Positions 45,301 to 55,696 of a stretch of 64,000 nt of DNA are shown piece by piece; position 1 is the stretch's first letter; each line of letters begins with the position of its first letter. Under the pieces are notes generated by a model that was not told the DNA's origin, searched no databases, and saw only the letters and a program-made list of their open reading frames with translations. The translations under genes and the position numbers were made by a program. This stretch comes from Chelydra serpentina (taxonomy: Eukaryota > Chordata > Testudines > Chelydridae), in the NCBI GenBank assembly GCA_037349315.1, contig JBAIAC010000035.1:3796501-3860500 (forward strand). The letters are read 5' to 3'.

Positions 45301-46477
45301 GAGGCCATGTAAGCGTCGGAGATAAATAGGCAATGAGACCCATTTCCTCCTAAATGTTCCTGAACGCACCCATGTGCCATTTTACAAATGTCTCCCACAA
45401 AATAGCCATATTTGAAATGTTGGATGCTGAGGTCTGAAATAAATGGCAGAAAGAGCAGCTGAGCATTTTCAGAAACCACCCCTGGCACTTGCAGCCAGGT
45501 AAGAGATTCCATCTCTGTCAGCAAAGCACCAGGGTAAAAGCACATGTCCTTTAAGGGCTAGATTGTCATTAGCACCAATACAACTCCCCCACGCTCCTGT
45601 GCCACTGTGTGAGGGCACCCGGGGTACAGATCTGGGTCCACTGTGGAGGACTGCCCCGCGTAGTCATTGCTCCTCTGACACGCCATTTGGCGGAGAGGGG
45701 CAGGGATGGTGAGGGCAGAGTCAGGGCTCTTTCCTCCTGATTCCCCACCTAGCTGGCTGGGCATGAGAGGGAAGTGAGCAGCATTATCTTCCCCCCGAGG
45801 TTCAGTAAATTCCTTCCCCCACAAGAAGGGAGAAATTGTGACTCTGACTCACAGTTCCTTCTCAGGACACCTCTTGGGGGGACACAGATACTCGCCATCC
45901 TGGATCCTGTATAAAGGGCTGAGCCTAAAGGCTCCATCTGGCCTTGAATGACCACAGCAGGGAGAAAGAGATAATGGAGTACAGAGAGGAAAGGCAAGAG
46001 AGACTGCTTCATTATGACTCTTCTCTGAATAGCAACTTTACTCCCCCCCGCCCCGCAAGAACCGGGGCTGGAGAGTGAGACCTGCAGTTTGGGGATCACT
46101 AGTGAAACACATTTATAGAATGTTCCCAGTTACTTAGGATACAGGCTTGTTTCTCCTCCATGCTAACTTAGCACAAGTGCCGCCCACGCACTGTGTCATG
46201 CTCATTCCGAGAAACGGGGTGATATTTGAGCAATGGAATTTTCCGTGCTTTTTGGTATTTTGTGGCCATTGAACTAGGAGAAATAGGCTAGTGTTTAGTG
46301 TGTATTAGCTATCAGATTATGTAGGCCAGCTGTGTGCTGGGCCACTCCTGGGACTAGCCTCACGGTGAGATTTTCAGGGAAACTAGAATACAAATGCATA
46401 AGAACCTGGCAGGAATCTTCACCTGTAAAGCTAAAGCTTTAATGATGGATGTCACAGCTATTGGCCAGGCCAGTAGG
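45301..46477. other. unassigned non-coding stretch
   Basis: Three minus-strand frames (45162-45545, 45558-45824, 45749-46099; 88-127 codons) have no domain; the first overlaps the SINE. 45550-45830 looks like an old GC-richer MITE but cannot be defined. Confidence 0.35.
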
Positions 46478-46850
46478 AACCACTAGGATCATAAGAATGG
46501 CCATGCTGGATCAGATCCAAGGTCCATGTGGCGCAGTAGCCTGGCCAGTGACATGGTGCTTCAGAGAAAGGTGCAAGAACCCTGCAGTAAACAGATGTGG
46601 GGATAATCTCCCTCCTTGCCCCCCTCCCCCTGCTTTAAGTTTCATACTAATCTCTAATAGTTAGAGACTGTCTTAAGACCCGAAGCACAAAATTTAATAT
46701 CCCTTCCAACATTTTTATCATCATTAATTATAACTCCAGATATTCTTGCTTCATATAAATATCCAAGCCCTCTTTGAATCGTGTCAAATTCTTGGCCTGA
46801 GCTGAAAACCACATTTGTATACAGCATCCTCATTAATATCCCAATCAGCT
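46478..46850 (-). mobile_element. CR1 LINE 3' part (TTCTTATG-tail subfamily)
   Basis: Plus strand: ATCATAAGAATGGCCATGC, TGGATCAGATCCAAGGTCC, ATGTGGCGCAGTAGCCTGG, then TTTCATACTAATCTCTAATA, ATATTCTTGCTTCATATAAA, CAAGCCCTCTTTGAATCGTG. These are the reverse complement of the 3' UTR blocks of the CR1 subfamily at 26755 and 42470. 5'-truncated, strongly decayed. Confidence 0.7.
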
Positions 46851-47620
46851 CCCAGTGAAATCTGTGGGAGTCTTTTCTCTGACTTTAACGGGAGCTGAAC
46901 CAGGCCCTTACTGAGTGAAGGCTTTTGGAACAAAAAAAGCTGGTCCAAAGGTTAGTTCCAAACCAGTATTCTAGAATATTCTCTGTGTTTCACACCAATC
47001 CCTAAAACATCCTGCCTTCTTGCTAATTTGTCATTTAAAAAAAATCTGCACAAACATTGTTACAAAACAATGACCAGTGGAGAAAGTAATGGATGTTCGA
47101 GTTAGCTGAATCTACAGGGATTAATTACCTCCTTTTCTCTGGAGGGTCATGGTTATTTTATAGTAGGTAATGAGGCTTTAATAAGTTGTTTTCTCTTCTC
47201 CCATCTACCTTTGCCTTAGCTTTTTAATAATCGTACTGTGACTCCCCTTTTTAGAACACTACCTTCCTGCTCTTAGCTAGTAAACAAGTGGCTTCCGTTC
47301 AAGGCATATTGATCTGTATTCCCACGGCATGTCAATAATCATCGTTACAGATGTTGTTCTGTCCAATATGTTAAATCGTGATAGAAATGCACACAAAATA
47401 AACTGATGGCAGACTTCTGTTGGAAGGGTGAGGAAAAGGGAGGGGAAGGTTCTGGACCTACATTTCTGGCAGATCTATGGATTATCAGTGAGTTTTGGTT
47501 TTCTTCCTTCGGGCTTCTTTGGGGACAATGTCAAAGGAAAAAAATGGGCATAAGGGGATAGGGACAGTTCTAATCCCCTCTCCCTTGCAGTAGGCTGCTT
47601 TTTAAATTCACGCACCCAGC
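46851..47620. other. unassigned non-coding stretch
   Basis: Nothing recognised beyond a palindromic MITE trace at about 46840-46920 (CAATCAGCTCCCAGTG, AACGGGAGCTGAACC). Confidence 0.4.
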
Positions 47621-47621
47621 C

Positions 47622-48023
47622 AGGATGTGTCTTCCCTAGGAAAAAAAGGGGTGTTCTTAACTCATGTTAGCTAACATGAGTTAACATGAGGTAAAAAATC
47701 CCCCGGGATTTCTAAATCCCCCAGAAGTTCTAACTCTTCACCCAATGAGTACCACACCAGTGTAGGCACAGTAACTTGAGAATGGCTTTGCAATGTAGCC
47801 ACTCAGACTAGGCCATCTCTGGTGCTGATCACTCAAGTGAGCTGTGCTGTGAAGACAAGGCAGATTGTAGCTTTAATGCGTGTTAGCAGGTTAGGGTCAG
47901 TCTAAGCTCCCCCAGAGTCTTTGGTTTTAGCAGGCCGAGGTAGACTGCCTTGTCTTCACTAGGATTTTATCTGGAGTTAGCTAACTCAAGAACACACCTT
48001 TTTACACAAGTGAAGACAAGGCC
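47622..48023. mobile_element. non-autonomous hAT-like transposon with long imperfect TIRs
   Basis: The left end reads TGTGTCTTCCCTAGG, AAAGGGGTGTTCTTAACTC, ATGTTAGCTAAC. The right end on the opposite strand reads TTGTCTTCACTTGTG, AAAGGTGTGTTCTTGAG, TTAGCTAAC. These form terminal inverted repeats of about 45 bp. Beside the left one lies a perfect 28-bp palindrome (47657-47684). A second CTTGTCTTCACTAGG at about 47951 shows that the terminus is partly repeated inside. No coding frame. The flanks carry only a poor 8-bp match. Confidence 0.65.
47657..47684. repeat. perfect 28-bp palindrome
   Basis: The arms TTAACTCATGTTAG and CTAACATGAGTTAA are exact complements with no loop. It is part of the left terminus of the transposon at 47622-48023. 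Confidence 0.95.
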
Positions 48024-48835
48024 GCAGAGCCCTCCAGGAACCGAGGCAAATTCCCATTTTAGGATTTTGAGGGTGCCAGTCATTGTGGTACCTATTACAT
48101 GCCATTACTCAACATAACACGAGGCCATAAAGGTGAGCTGCAGACAGCAGACCTAAGTTCCAATAAACTTTGTCTTGCTATTGAAGTTTGAACCGCAATC
48201 TGTTTGAAACCCCTTCACCTGCATACTAATCAAAGCCATTCTGTGTACAAATTTCACCATAGCCTTTCTGGTTTTAATTGTTTTATCCTCATCCTCTAGC
48301 AGTTACTGTGTTGAAAGATTGAGATTTTTTTCCTTAATCCCATCAACACAGATATCACTTCCTTTAATTTTTCCTTGGATTTGCTTAACTGGTTTTCATG
48401 CAATGAACTATCACCTAATATTAAATTATTTGCTTTCCAAATTGCCTATTTTTAATGATAAGTCATAAGGCAAATGTACTAAATCAAAAGTAACATGCCC
48501 ATATATATTTCGATAGAGGAAAAGATATCTGGTACCAGAGGAATGAATTATCAAATGCCAAAAAAAAGAGAAACTTAATTGCAATTAAATATTCACTAGG
48601 AAACTTTTTGTTCACAGCACTAAAAAAATTTAAATACTTAACACTTATATAGTGATTTATATCTTCCTACTCCCTTACCCAGCTCTCTCCCATACAAATG
48701 CAGTTTTTCACTGTCAGTACAAAAACCCAAGGCACACTGAAAATTTAGAACCACCATAAAATAAGTTAATTTCTGAAAATAAACATGGGGTTACTGTAAT
48801 ATTAATTTTCATATTTAATTGATTCTACCTTTTTT
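48024..48835. other. unassigned AT-rich non-coding stretch
   Basis: AT-rich complex sequence without recognised repeats or genes. Confidence 0.45.
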
Positions 48836-48948
48836 TGAAAGTTCCACTGCTTGCATCCGACGAAGTGGGTATTCACCCACAAAAGCTTATGCTCCAATAC
48901 CTCTGTTAGTCTATAAGGTTCCACAGGACCCTTTGTCACTTCTACATT
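48836..48948 (+). mobile_element. Penelope-like element 3' tail (copy 4)
   Basis: TTGCATCCGACGAAGTGGG, loop, ACCCACAAAAGCTTATGCTC, CTGTTAGTCTATAAGG, then ACAGGACCCTTTGTCACTT. Same architecture as the three minus-strand copies, but a third subfamily by its downstream sequence. The hairpin GTGGGT-ATTC-ACCCAC (48865-48880) is perfect. Confidence 0.6.
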
Positions 48949-50121
48949 CAAGATGATTTGCAAACTTTGACTTTCTTATTGCAATAGGAATTCAAGTAGC
49001 AGCACTGCTTGGAATTTAGTGGAAAAATAGGGTTAAAATAGCAGCTGAATACACTTCAAACACTAATTTGAATTCCTTCACCTTATTGCAGAATGCCTGT
49101 CATATTTGTCTCACCCACTCTCCAGTTATATTGCCAGCCAAAATCCAGCTGAACTGTAGCTATGGATTGATGGTGTAATTTATGTGTCTGGCTAATAGAT
49201 AATAATGGCTTTATGGAATGAATTATGGTAGGCTTCGATAATAAAACTGCATGAGATTAGAAGGGCTTGGTTTTTTTTATTCCTGCCCAAATGGCAAGCC
49301 TCTGAATTGCCTTCTGCCCCCTTTCAGCCTAACCCAGGGGTTCACTTCCACAGCCCTGATTTACTTCTACACCTTTCCTGGGTATGTTGATTGAGGTAAC
49401 AGCCTGACAAAGAGGGGCAAATAAAGACACTTATCACAGGCCATACTGTGTGTTGCACGCACCACCCAAGCCATGTAGAGGCTTCAAGGACATCGTTGTT
49501 GTTGGAGTTGGTTGGGTTGGGTTTTTATAACCAAGGTAAATAACAGCCACATATATTTGAATTGCTACCAGACATGGATATATTTGCTTTTCCCCTTAAA
49601 TTTAAGAAAAAACCAAAATGATATGTTACCTTTCCAAAATGAGTTAGACGGTCCTAGCCCAGTTCCTATGGGACATGTGTCCAGAAGCCATCACCAGACT
49701 TGGCGTTAATTAGAATTCTTGTTGGTGGTTCCTAAAATAGAGCCACCTCTGAGCTGAACTATGGTAGCTAATTAACGGTAGCGAGCTCAGGTAATCAGGA
49801 AGTCCATCATAGACAAATTAAACTGCAGGGAAGATAACTTTTAGGTAAGCAGAATGCATGGTGTTTAATCAGCAGAAATGGAGCCTGCACCAACAGATGC
49901 TTTGAGATGTTTAGCCAACTTTAAAGCAGATTAACTAGAAACAACCTATATAATATCTTGAATCCGCTGCCTTAGCAGATCTTTTGTTTAGACACCAAAA
50001 TCCTTTCTTTTTCCAGGTACACAAAATGGCTCTGGCTGGGGAATCCTAGAATGGAACTTTGCAGAATGGGAGAACTTGTCATCCCATCAAATGTCAGGTC
50101 TTTCTGTCACATGGAATTAAG
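48949..50121. other. unassigned non-coding stretch
   Basis: No gene or clear repeat recognised. Confidence 0.45.
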
Positions 50122-50300
50122 AGGACAAATCCTGCTCATCTTACTCAGATGTACAGTCCCATTTGGGACTCAGTTTTGCTTTCACTTACACAGGCATAAA
50201 ATCTTTAGTAAACCTATTGAATGGAGCTACTCCAGGTTTATATTAGCATAACTGAAGGAAGAATTTGGTCCAATGGGATTTGAGTAAGTTAAGCATGATT
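50122..50300. repeat. palindromic MITE, decayed
   Basis: CAAATCCTGCTCATCTTACT and CTTACACAGGCATAAAATC in the left half. GGTTTATATTAGCATAACTG and AGAATTTGGTCCAATGGG in the right half. The centre is CTATTGAATGGAGCTACTCC. Same general plan as the other palindromic MITEs. Confidence 0.4.
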
Positions 50301-50463
50301 TGGCCCAATGTATTGGACAATGAACTTTTTTTTTTTAAAGGGGGTGTAATTTGTAGTCCCTGTTACACTGGATGAAGCTGATGGAATTTTGCAATTCTCC
50401 AGTGCTGGCTGTTCTCCGAGGTGAAACATGGCAGCTATTTAACTGCACTTCATCAAAATAGGA

Positions 50464-50846
50464 CCATGTCGACATTACAAAATTAAGTTGACCTAACTTA
50501 CGTCAGCATACAGCTGCTGCAGTAATTACATCACTGGTCCATGTCTTTGCTCCGTGTGTCAGCAGTGTGCATCCCCCCCGGCAGTGCTTGTATCGATTGT
50601 GCGGTCAGAATGGGGCATTGTGAGACAGCTCCTCAAAGCCGGTAACAGTCAATATAGGCAATGCAGTGATGCTGCATTGACCTAACTACATCAACTTTGA
50701 CTCTATGCCGTTCGTGGAGCTGGAGTTAAGTTAGCAGAGGGGGGGCAGTTACGTCAGAGAGAGAGCAAAATTTGAGTGTAGACACTTCCATACTTAGGTT
50801 GATATAAGCTACCTTGCGTCAGCCCAACTCTGTGATGTAGACCAGA
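50464..50846. mobile_element. non-autonomous DNA transposon with imperfect TIRs
   Basis: The left end reads GTCGACATTACAAAATTAAG, TTGACCTAACTTACGTCAGC. The right end on the other strand reads GTCTACATCACAGAGTTGGG, CTGACGCAAGG. Subterminal TTGACCTAACT-type words recur at 50677 (TTGACCTAAC). No coding capacity and no clear target duplication. hAT-like by its GTC(T/G)ACAT termini. Confidence 0.55.
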
Positions 50847-50914
50847 TCTAAGTGTCTTTTGTAAAATGAGTCGGCAGCGCCTAAGATATACAATAGTTCC
50901 TTCCTTTTCTGGTG

Positions 50915-51115
50915 GGTAGATGCTAATGGTTAAAGTGGGAAGTCAGAACACCTGAAATCTATTTCTGGCTCTGCCACAGCCTATCTTTGTGACCTTGAGC
51001 AAGTGTCTTGCCTTCTTCGGGCCTCAGATTTACGTGTCTGAAAATCCTGTTTTAATATCACTTCCTTGCCTAACAGGGATGTTGTGAGGTTTAATGAACT
51101 GCACATGCTAATAGT
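50915..51115 (+). repeat. MIR SINE, nearly full length
   Basis: The head includes GGTTAAAGTGGGAAGTCAG, GAACACCTGAAATCTATT and TCTGGCTCTGCCAC. The core is TTTGTGACCTTGAGCAAGTG, TCTTGCCTTCTTCGGGCCTC. The 3' part is CTAACAGGGATGTTGTGAGG, TTTAATGAACTGCACATGC. Order and spacing agree with MIR throughout. Confidence 0.8.
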
Positions 51116-51596
51116 TTGAATAGCGTGCAGTAAATAAGGCCTGGGGGCCACACACTGAACAATGAGGAGAAAACAAAATATTGATTAGCGACTCATTAAG
51201 TGAGCACTGTCCAGCCTGTGCAATGAATAAGGCAGGGGTTCTGTGTAAATAATAGTATGTGGTCATGTAATTAAAGACTGTTTCATAATACATACACAGA
51301 AGGGATCCAAATTAAGGTTGCATAGGCAACCTTAATACTGCCATTTCCTAATTTTTGAATGCTTGACTTTGCAATCTAAATAATGTTCTTTTAACATAGC
51401 TTTGGTGTGTTCTATGTAGGACACAGAGAATATTGACAATATATTTACTTAAACGAATTTAATCTTTATGCAACCTCTTTTGGTTCAAAGTTTGGCCCTG
51501 ATTTTCTGAAATGCATGTACACAATTGTGCAGGCAAATAACTCGTTAGCATCTTTGCCTTTTAAATCTTTCTCTTTTTTTGATGTCGGGAAATGCT
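51116..51596. other. unassigned non-coding stretch
   Basis: Nothing recognised. 51320-51410 (GCAACCTTAATACTGCC, TTTCCTAATTTTTGA, GACTTTGCAA) resembles 15540-15585 (GCAACCTTAATCCTGTTG, TTTCCTAACTTTTTGACTTT), so an undefined interspersed repeat is shared by the two places. Confidence 0.4.
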
Positions 51597-51700
51597 CAGT
51601 GGGTGAAATCCACCCCTGTGCAGAGGGCTAGCATCATCTTGGTAATCTTCCTAAGGGCTTACGTGGTGACTCCCTGCATACAATAAAATTTCACCCAGTA
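51597..51700. repeat. MITE with TGGGTGAAAT inverted ends
   Basis: CAGTGGGTGAAATCCACCCC at the left; on the opposite strand the right end reads TACTGGGTGAAATTTTATTG. The perfect core of the inverted repeat is TGGGTGAAAT (51600-51609, 51688-51697). The interior has GTGCAGAGGGCTAGC and AAGGGCTTACGTGGTGACTC. About 104 bp, non-coding. Confidence 0.6.
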
Positions 51701-51844
51701 TGTTTAAGCTGACAGGAGCTCTCATTGAGGGAATAGCGAGGGACCTCTCCATTCTCCAAGTAGTATTGAGGAGCACAGTGTCAGTGAACAAACCCACCAT
51801 TAGCTATGTGTGGGAAGCAGAGATCAAATTCAAATGCCCATGAC

Positions 51845-52015
51845 CCATGATTGGTGTAACCACAATACAAATAATAATAAATAGTAACACAGGCATGTCA
51901 GGTGGTTCCATGTATTGGTTAAGAGTACAGGTCATGTGGTCAGATCACGAGTCAGAGGTGCATGCTGGGCATCTCCCAAGCTGTAAGTGACAGACTCAGT
52001 TTCCCCACATGAAGC
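51845..52015 (+). repeat. possible MIR-like remnant
   Basis: TATTGGTTAAGAGTACAGG (51912-51932) resembles the MIR head, and CAGACTCAGTTTCCCCACA (51991-52009) the MIR core. The spacing is compressed. The preceding AATACAAATAATAATAAATA tract is another old 3'-tail-like sequence. Confidence 0.35.
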
Positions 52016-53780
52016 AGCTTGAGGATTCCTTGTCATCATGTGTTCCATGGTTTCCCAGACACACCCCATCTCTCCCACCACGGCCATTGCCCTGCTGACT
52101 TTCTTTATCCAAGCATAGATCCCTGGGGAGCAGGGAAGGTGGAGAATATAGGAAAATGTTGGGCCTGTTGCCAACTTTGGTGGTGGAGAGGAATCTTGGA
52201 GCTCTCCACATGGTGTGTGTTGTCTACCTGGCAGCTCAGCCGAGCAGCCATCCACAACCCTGTTGCCGGTGTGGAGAGCCCAGAGCTGCATACAACCTAC
52301 AGTGTGGGGGGAAACCCAAAGACGTAGGAGGCTGGTGGGCACAGCCTTCATGGTGAACCAGTTCTGACCCCAGTGTAACCAAGAAACATTTCTATAGGTC
52401 ATGATTTGCATTGGGAGCATTTTACCTATGTTTGAAACTAGGGTTACCTGCACTCGGGCAAACCATGGCTTATGGGATCTTTGGATATGTACACCAGGGG
52501 GGTTTATGCAGGCTCAGCTACTGGTAACTAGCCTGTGATGGGGATAAATCTCTAATGTAGAGAAGCACTCAGAAACAACTGGTCAGAGCTAATTTAAAAA
52601 ATATGCTGTTAGTGAACAAGAGTCTCTTCTAATTCCATCTGAAATGACAGAGTTTCGGTCCATTCCTGCTCAGGCTCTTTGTCATATTACTGTTGACGGC
52701 AACATAGTCCTGTGACAGCCCCTGAGAAGCACTGGCAAGGGTTTATGAAGGAGCATTTATGGATGGAGAAGTGAGTCCTGCAGTGCATGAGAAATGCTGC
52801 CATTGTGAATGTACAGACTTGAAGGCGATGGTGAGTCAACTGAGAAATGAGAAAAGAAGGATCACAACTAACGCAGAAAATGGCTCCAGGATTCACGCTA
52901 AAATGAGTGACAGGTTGCGTATGAGTAATGGACTTGTGCAGGGTTGGATGAGGTTTGTAAGGCAGTAGAAAATGTGGCTCTACTAATGTAAAGAGGACTA
53001 ATAAAAGCCAGAGGCATTTTTGAATTCAGTTGTGAAGTGGAAAATATCTGAAACTAGCCTATTTTAAATTAAATTATTCTGCAGCAAATATGAGTGCAGC
53101 TGGAGATAAATAATATGTTCAAGAATTCTTGAAAGACCTGGCAAAATGGAGAAGGCCCAGGAGTTGCTTATATCAGGGTCTTTTGTCATTGCTCACTGTT
53201 TATATTTTCACCGTGCAAGCAAGAGCGAGTGGAGGTTAATAAAGTGACACAGGAGAAGAGATTATTTCATTGGAATATTTTAGAAGCGGGGCATCTATAA
53301 AGATCCCATCACTTTTGACACACCAAGGTTTCATTCAGAATAGCTAAAGGACTGATCTCCTTGAAATTGGATTCCACATCATAAATTGTATGAGTGCCTC
53401 AAAATAAAAAAATAAAAAAGTTTTGCTCTGCCGATTCCCAAATAGACTTGCACATCGTGTGTTCTGATGAGGGATTACCTGTGAAAGTACTGGTGTTGGC
53501 TACTATCAGAGACAGGTTACTGGACTGGAAGGACTCAGAGTCTGTTTCTCTATAGCCATTTCCGCATGAGACAACTCACCTCCATTGGCTGTTGTCCTCG
53601 GAGGAGCACTTTGTGTATTTTTACTTACACTTAGCCCTGCCCACTTAACCCAGCAGAGAGAAAAGGAGAGGGGTTTGTTCGGGGAGAGGTTCTGGAGAAG
53701 GGGATTCACAGTTTTTGGTTTTGGGTGGAAATCATCACATCTGGAAGTCCTGACTGTGCGTCGTTTTGAGTGGTTTAGAT
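52016..53780. other. unassigned non-coding stretch
   Basis: Overlapping frames on both strands at 51932-52453 (minus, 173 codons) and 52019-52356 (plus) have no domain and I treat them as chance. No repeats recognised. Confidence 0.4.
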
Positions 53781-54205
53781 TAGGGCTTTCGATTAATTGC
53801 AGTTAACTCACGTTATTAACTCAAAAAAATGACTCATGATTTAAAAAAATGATTGTGATTAATCACACTGTTAAACAATAGAATACTAACTGACATTTAT
53901 GAAATATTTGTGGATGTTTTTCTACATTTTCAAATATATTGATTTCAATTACCACACAGAATACAAAGTGCACACTGCTCGCTATATTTTATTATTTTTA
54001 TTACAAATATTTGTACTCTAAAAATGATAAACAAAAGAAACAGTATTTTTCAACTCACCTCATAGAAGTACTGTAGTGCGATCTCTTTATCGTGAAAGTG
54101 AAATTTACAAATGTAGATTTTTTTTTTGTTACATAACTGAACTCAAAAACAAAATAATGTAAAACTTTTGAACTACAAGTCCACCCTGGGTTCATTCAGC
54201 CCTTT
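53781..54205 (-). mobile_element. hAT transposon 3' end, relative of the 28.7-kb element
   Basis: Plus strand begins TAGGGCTTTCGATTAATTGC. The opposite strand carries GGTGGACTTGTAG, AAAGTTTTACATTATTTTG, GTTACATAACTG-like 3' UTR words and TTGAAATCAATATATTTG, in the order seen at 29180-29520. Subterminal GATTAAT/ATTAATC repeats are present. The terminus GCTTTCGA differs from GCTGTCAA in the 28.7-kb copy. No transposase part remains: beyond about 54205 I cannot align it. Confidence 0.75.
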
Positions 54206-55079
54206 GGAACATACAGTAAATAATGCCTCTGACGTAGATTTTTCCCTCACTGCTGCCTCCAGAATAATTGTTGTTGTGTGGTTTGTTTGCTTTTGTTAAA
54301 AAACCCTCTTAGCAGGGGTTATTCCAGAGAACATAAGACTACATGACTGCATTTATTTGAACAAAAATATAGTTCACATGTGAATGCAAAATGGGAAAAT
54401 GAGCAAGCGAAAGAAAGCATCTCAGGATAGTACATTAGTACCTTAAGTTACATCCTCACTAAAGAAGACTTCATTAGTTACACTCAAACAGCTTTGATTC
54501 TAGATGCAACAAGCACTATGCTGTTGCCGTAATCCATTACAAACTCAAGGGGCAAACCTAATGAGGACTGACGAAAGAGGGAATGAAAGATCCTGACAAG
54601 TGTTTTTGTAGACTTGTCATTCTGAAGAGCAATAGAGTAATAGTTCAGCTGGAACAAGGCTAATTAAATTGCCTATACATAGATCTTTAAAAAAAAAACC
54701 TTTAAAAACTGGAAAACAGAGAGAGAGATTTCCGTTTTCCATTTTGAATAAGTCACATTTCTGTTCATTGCTTGGAAACTTCTGAACATTAGCTAACAGT
54801 TCTAGAATTCATTATAAGGAATTCTATTTAGGGAATAAAATAGCACATGTATGTTCCCATTAAAAATCCTCTTTGTTAAAAACTAGTTAAGCTTGCACAC
54901 AAACCTTAAATGAAGAAATGTCCACTCAAGGCATCTTTGTATAACATACCTTAAACCCCATGTATCCTGTCTGCAACTTTCACTGACAAATTAAGCCCTA
55001 CTATAGACTAATCCCATACATCTCCAGAAGGCCCACGAGTACCCTACACAAGTGCATTCCTTATGGTCACACTATAACT
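54206..55079. other. unassigned non-coding stretch
   Basis: May hold the rest of the hAT-related copy, but nothing can be aligned. AT-rich. Confidence 0.4.
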
Positions 55080-55696
55080 CAAAGGAAACAAAGGGTAGGA
55101 ATAAATGGTCAGTTTCATAATGGAAACAAGTAAATAGCAGTGTTCCACCAAGGATCTGTACTGGGACCAGTGCTGTTCAACATATTCATAAATGATCTGG
55201 AAAAGGGGGAAAACAGGGAGGTAGCAAAATCTGCAGACAATATAAAATTACTCAAGATAGTTAAGTCCAAAGCTGATTGTGAAGAGTTACAAAGGGATCT
55301 CACAAAGATGGGTGTCTGGATGAAAAAATGGCAGATGACATTCAATGTTGATAAATGCAAAGTAATGCACAGTGGGAAACATAATCTCAACTATACATAC
55401 AAAATGACGGGGTCTAAATTAGCTGTTACCACTCAAGAAAGAGATCTTGGAGTCATTGTGGCTAGGTCTCTGAAAACTTCTGCTCGATGTGCAGCGGCAG
55501 TCAAAAAACCTAACAGAATGTTAGGGACCATTAGGAAAGGGATAGATAATAAGGCAGAAAAATTGCATTATACCCTTATGGCAATCCATGGTATGCCCAC
55601 ACCTTGAATACCAAGTGCACTTCTGGTCATCCCATCTCAAAAAAATATATATATTAGAAGGGGAAAAGTATAGAGAAAGGCAACAAAAATGATTAG
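55080..55696 (+). mobile_element. CR1 LINE (host copy), left part with reverse transcriptase
   Basis: The frame from 55140 reads VFHQGSVLGPVLFNIFINDL (motif 4), then VAKSADNIKLL in place of the catalytic FADD, so the active site is lost. TFNVDKCKVMHSG, ERDLGVIV, KKPNRMLGTIRKGIDNKAEK follow and, after a frameshift near 55605, LEYQVHFWSSHLKK. The upstream GGAAACAAAGGGTAGGAATA also belongs to CR1. It stops at ACAAAAATGATTAG, and the continuation is found 1.5 kb away at 57263. Confidence 0.88.

Noticed and set aside
45162..45545. 127-codon minus frame as a gene
   Set aside because: Its end lies in the turtle SINE, which contributes stop-poor sequence by chance.
51932..52453. 173-codon minus frame as a gene
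   Set aside because: It competes with a 102-codon plus frame over the same bases, partly covers a MIR-like remnant, and has no domain.
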